From positions 3,365,501 through 3,429,500 of the forward strand of contig JAJTWR010000044.1 of the NCBI GenBank assembly GCA_021613335.1: a stretch of DNA of 64,000 nt. Direction: 5' to 3'. This DNA is from Whitmania pigra. Its lineage: Eukaryota > Annelida > Clitellata > Hirudinida > Haemopidae. Each line of letters starts with the position of its first letter. Positions within the stretch are counted from its first letter, which is position 1. This document shows, piece by piece, positions 60,901 to 64,000 of this stretch. The notes beneath the pieces are model-generated. The model was not told where the DNA came from, did not search any database, and saw nothing but the letters and a program-made list of their open reading frames with translations. Position numbers and translations under genes: made by a program.

Positions 60901-63900
60901 ACTCTAGATGCATAACCAAAAAAGTTCAAATTGCTTTTCGAGATCATCCTCGCAAGGTGGATCTATTTTTCATAGCAGCATAAACATGCTTTATTTCAAC
61001 AATATTATCAACATCCTAGTTATTGTAATTAATTTGGTGATATTATAATTAAATATAAAATTTCCTTGATTGAACCCTCACATTATTATTTAAGGAATAC
61101 TTGATTGTTCAAGGAAATGTTTACTATCCAAATTTAAGAATGGATAGATCATCTATAAATTTTGGCTGTATCTTGAGTGACACAGTTTCGACAACATGCC
61201 TTACTATTAGCAACCCTGGTCCACTGCCTGTTAGCTATTTTTGGTCATTTAATAGAGAAGCCACATTGTTCTTTGATGTTCCTGAAGTCATTGCTAATAC
61301 AGAAGAATGTATTCATGTTGATGCACTCCATCCTTTGGAAGGTACTTACAACTTTATTAATTCTAATAATAAAATAATGAAATGTACAATTATGCTATGA
61401 TTCCAGGTTATATGAATTTTCTCAGCCCTGTAGAATTGTTATTAATTGAAAACAAACCTCTGAAGCAGAAGGAATTGGTAATATATAAAAATGATAATTC
61501 TGAACTATTTCATTTATTTAATTAATTTTTGTGTGCATAGCTTTGGACATAGTAATAATCTTATCACCTTGTATATAAAGAGCAACATGCTTGATTTTTT
61601 TAATTAGTTTATTTTTTTGTTTTGTTTATTTTATAAGGAGACCGATCTGATAATGGAACTCTTGAGTTATTTTATGTTGCTTTTTCTGTTGCTTAATTGT
61701 GATGCTACAATGCCTTTAATATTTTTATAAACAAAAAAGAATACAACAAAAACTGTAACACTTCTATGTATATATACTATATGTGTTGTTATATCAGAAA
61801 AAATCATTGTTTAACTTTTTATTCATTATCTTCAACTCACTCAACTCATTCTACTCACTTGTTTTAGCCATCAAAAATGAGCACTACTGACAAAAGGGAA
61901 GACACTCATGTTGAATCCAGAATATCTGACCATAAATCATTTGCCATGAAAGAAAGGTCAAAAATGAAATTAGCTCAACATTCTTATAAAAAGCTGTTAG
62001 CAAGCTATTTTAAGAATGATGCAAGTCATCCCATTGAGGATTGCTATCTCCAGAAAATTAGTTCTGAGTTGATAGGTATCTTACCAGATCTTATTCATTG
62101 CTCTCCTTCTCTTGAAGAGGTCAGTAATTTTAGTTAACAGTTACAAGTTGTAAGTCTGCTAACTCATCCTAATAAACAATTTCTTATATCTTACTAAATT
62201 ATGTTTTGTAGCTAGATGATTAGGACGGTTATATCTTACTTGTACATTATAACATTTTATATTAAAGTTGCAAATTTTAGAAATGGTGTGCAATTTGTTA
62301 ATTTCTAAATAGATTAGAATTTCTTTTCTAAATCCTCAGAGAAACTTTTCCTGTCTCTAAATGTCTTCTTGTCTTCTATAAGGAGTTAGGCTGTCTTGTT
62401 ATAAGCATGTCTTAAACATTCAAGATATACACATTCTATGCACACCTAGATTGCTTCTAATGTCATTCTATAACTTCACTTCTAAATTATCCAGCTAAGG
62501 AACATCAGTAAGAGATCAAACATATTGCTTCATACCTGCATACCCCATAAATTCCAATTTCATAGCTTATAAATAAGCCACTTCTTTGTTGAGCTTTCTT
62601 ATTTTATCCATTTGAGCTGCTTTTTCATTAATATATTCAGGTGTTTAGCTCTCAGATGTAGCAATTACATCTTGAAGCTTTATATTGGCTTCTTTACGTC
62701 AGCCCATTAACTTTTTCATCTCTTGGCAGGACGCATTACTAGAGTTTTAAATTGTTGATGAGGAGCTTGCAAACAAAAGCAAACAGTGGTTGTAACGTTC
62801 CTTCTTATATTATTTAAGTGGCTTTTAAAACAGTTTGAAAAGGTTTAATGAGATCTTTCTTCTCATTATCAATGTTCTATACTTATTTTTGAGCAAGCTG
62901 TCCTTTCATTTAATTTTCTGGCTTGAGCAGCATCATTTGCCTGCAACAATTAACTAAGGCAACATGAGGTGATCTTTCATCATCAAAACAAGAATAACTA
63001 CAAACAATAGCCTATTTACACTCTTTATTCCCAGTGAAAGAGTGCATGCGAAAGTATCAGCTTACAAATATTTTACATTCACATGCTTATTTGTATTTCT
63101 TTTGGATCTTGACCTTTTTAGAACTAGGCATAGTAATCTATTATTCGAATTGTTACTTTTACTGTATTACAACCCAATGAGATGTCAATTCGATATCAAT
63201 CATAGTAATTTTTGCTTTATAATCACATTAAATAACTGCAAAAGAAAAGAGATATGTGCTTATTAATATTATTTTGGTCATAGAGTTTTTATTGTGAATC
63301 TGACACCATACATTAAAACTTGGAAATTATTTTATATTTGCTAATGAAGTTTGAATGTTATATTAAATAATGCAATGGTAAATAACTCTAATTCAATTTC
63401 ATTAAACTAGGTATTTCACATAGAGCCAATGTTTGGCTCACTGCAAGCTGGAGAATCTGAGATAGTAACTTTAGTTTTTTATGGATACCCTTATATTAAT
63501 TGCTCAGCAAAAGCAGTTTGTAATGTTTTATATGGGCCAAGTTACGAAGTTTCTGTTTTGGGAGAATCTTCATTTATGTCATACGAATTTGTTTCTCATG
63601 ATATTGATTATGGAAGCGTTGTAAGATTCAATATTTTTATTTTGTTACATTGGTATTTGCAACTTTCATAATCTTTTTGTCTGGCATTTTATTAGCATTA
63701 TAACAAAATGTCTCGAGGAGTATTGATACTTAAAAACACAGGGAAGGTTGATGTTACTTTCAAGGTTTTGATCAATGAATTGAAGCAACAAAGTCTAAAT
63801 ATCTCCCCAATTAAGGTTAGAAATTCTAATTTATTCTGTTTTTCTTTAAGTCTATTAAAAGTATACTTTTGCTTTAGAGATTTTTTAAAAATTAATAATA

Positions 63901-64000
63901 ATGTATTTCTTTGAGAATTGTAGATTAATTTATGAAAATCAGTGGATTTGAAAATTTGTATTTGAGATATAAGTCATATACCCCTGTATCATAGATTATG
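51941..64000 (+). CDS. HYDIN: HYDIN, N-terminal quarter (about 27 exons, 3'-partial)
   Basis: Axonemal central-apparatus protein needed for motile cilia. Exons: 51941-51985 (ATG), 52101-52199, 52275-52391, 52448-52579, 53562-53761, 53969-54093, 54462-54663, 54777-55126, 55192-55345, 55473-55628, 55691-55758, 56357-56479, 56538-56697, 56772-56946, 57087-57203, 57394-57543, 57679-57782, 58170-58422, 58486-58598, 60227-60377, 60493-60633, 60828-60956, 61095-61341, about 61408-61477, 61868-62119, 63411-63620, 63696-63815. About 1,390 of roughly 5,000 residues are present. SPSLYMKKMQGTT and LIFQPFPRKLIFKNF match the HYDIN N terminus; strings of ASH/PapD-like beta repeats follow (PILDFADRIDFPLCPVKY, VYVELFGMSEDVSVRLEKN, VEGHVWPKSS). 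The intron after 55126 would start with GA and that after 58422 with GC. The exon near 61408 has a frame conflict. Confidence 0.92.
52829..52990. mobile_element. Possible hAT-type MITE fragment
   Basis: Starts CAGTGATGGGCAC and then has repeated GTAGTTACAACTAC/TAGTTAGTAG motifs, a layout seen in small hAT derivatives. No matching right end was found. It lies in a HYDIN intron. Confidence 0.4.
54205..54350 (-). mobile_element. tRNA-derived SINE (copy 3, degraded)
   Basis: Recognisable reverse-complement match to the SINE body: GTAGAGTGCTCCTTTCC, TGGCAGTGCAGGTCGGG, ATTGTTGC and GCCAGCCTGCAC correspond to segments of the 56040 copy. Diverged, in a HYDIN intron. Confidence 0.6.
56040..56245 (+). 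mobile_element. tRNA-derived SINE (copy 4)
   Basis: Nearly identical over its length to the 46137 copy: GGTTAGCCGAATGGGTGACG head, GTGTTCGAAACC B-box, GGAAGGAGCGCTATATAAAT and a final GGCGCTATATAAATGAAGTT followed by ACAATT repeats. It has a small insert of ATATAT in the tail. It lies in a HYDIN intron. Confidence 0.85.
58740..59590 (-). mobile_element. Third R2-like copy (REL endonuclease remnant)
   Basis: The minus-strand frame 59325-59104 (DLTMYLEAREYGVHLLAIKV then GARGLVGRSTYIFLKAIGLS) corresponds to the REL segment at 14621-15148, and the 3' block GGGCTGGGCCACATCCGG matches its 3' UTR. It is AT-shifted and interrupted, so older than the 13990 copy. It sits in the HYDIN intron after exon 19. 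Confidence 0.75.

Noticed and set aside
1..64000. Gene cluster or new defence/biosynthetic system
   Set aside because: The four genes are well-known, functionally unrelated eukaryotic families with their own introns and orientations; the remaining ORFs are exons, their shadows or transposon remnants.
1..64000. CRISPR arrays, bacterial operons, ribosome binding sites
   Set aside because: Introns, SINEs and eukaryotic families show nuclear animal DNA; the direct repeats seen are microsatellites or transposon ends.

Overview
This 64 kb window is AT-rich genomic DNA from an animal. The genes are split by short introns, almost all with GT-AG boundaries, and the intergenic and large intronic spaces are full of degraded transposons. 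The gene set (VPS13D, a DOCK6/7/8-type GEF, a delta-type phospholipase C, the ciliary protein HYDIN) points to a metazoan with motile cilia. The compact introns and the mix of transposons (R2-like, I/Jockey-like and CR1/L2-like retrotransposons, several hAT families, a pogo/Tigger-like MITE, a tRNA-derived SINE) suggest a non-vertebrate. I cannot name the phylum from the sequence alone.

Layout. (1) 257-6627 (+): last 22 recognisable exons of VPS13D, open at the left edge. (2) 6628-11483: spacer with a non-LTR RNase H fragment and pieces of two hAT families. (3) 11484-30148 (+): a complete DOCK7-like gene in 43 exons, about 1,994 residues by my splice reconstruction, with every intron phase consistent. 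Its 5.4 kb second intron holds two R2-like retrotransposon copies and a striking pentanucleotide satellite. (4) 30429-43285 (-): a complete 20-exon delta-type PLC of about 719 residues, tail-to-tail with DOCK7 and 280 bp from it. Its 5.2 kb intron carries a 650-residue reverse transcriptase ORF and a decayed hAT transposase. (5) 43286-51940: a transposon graveyard with nested insertions, the best being a 580 bp inverted-repeat element with 6 bp target duplications inside an older retrotransposon. (6) 51941-64000 (+): the N-terminal quarter of HYDIN, about 27 exons, open at the right edge.

The four genes are not an operon or an obvious pathway: lipid transfer (VPS13D), Rac/Cdc42 GEF signalling (DOCK7), PIP2 hydrolysis (PLC) and the ciliary central apparatus (HYDIN) appear to be ordinary chromosomal neighbours. 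I saw no new multi-gene system. The most interesting items are non-canonical introns (three GC-AG and one apparent GA-AG), precisely bounded MITEs with target duplications, and a mirror-symmetric satellite. Exon coordinates come from reading splice sites, reading frame and remembered family conservation; no alignment was run.
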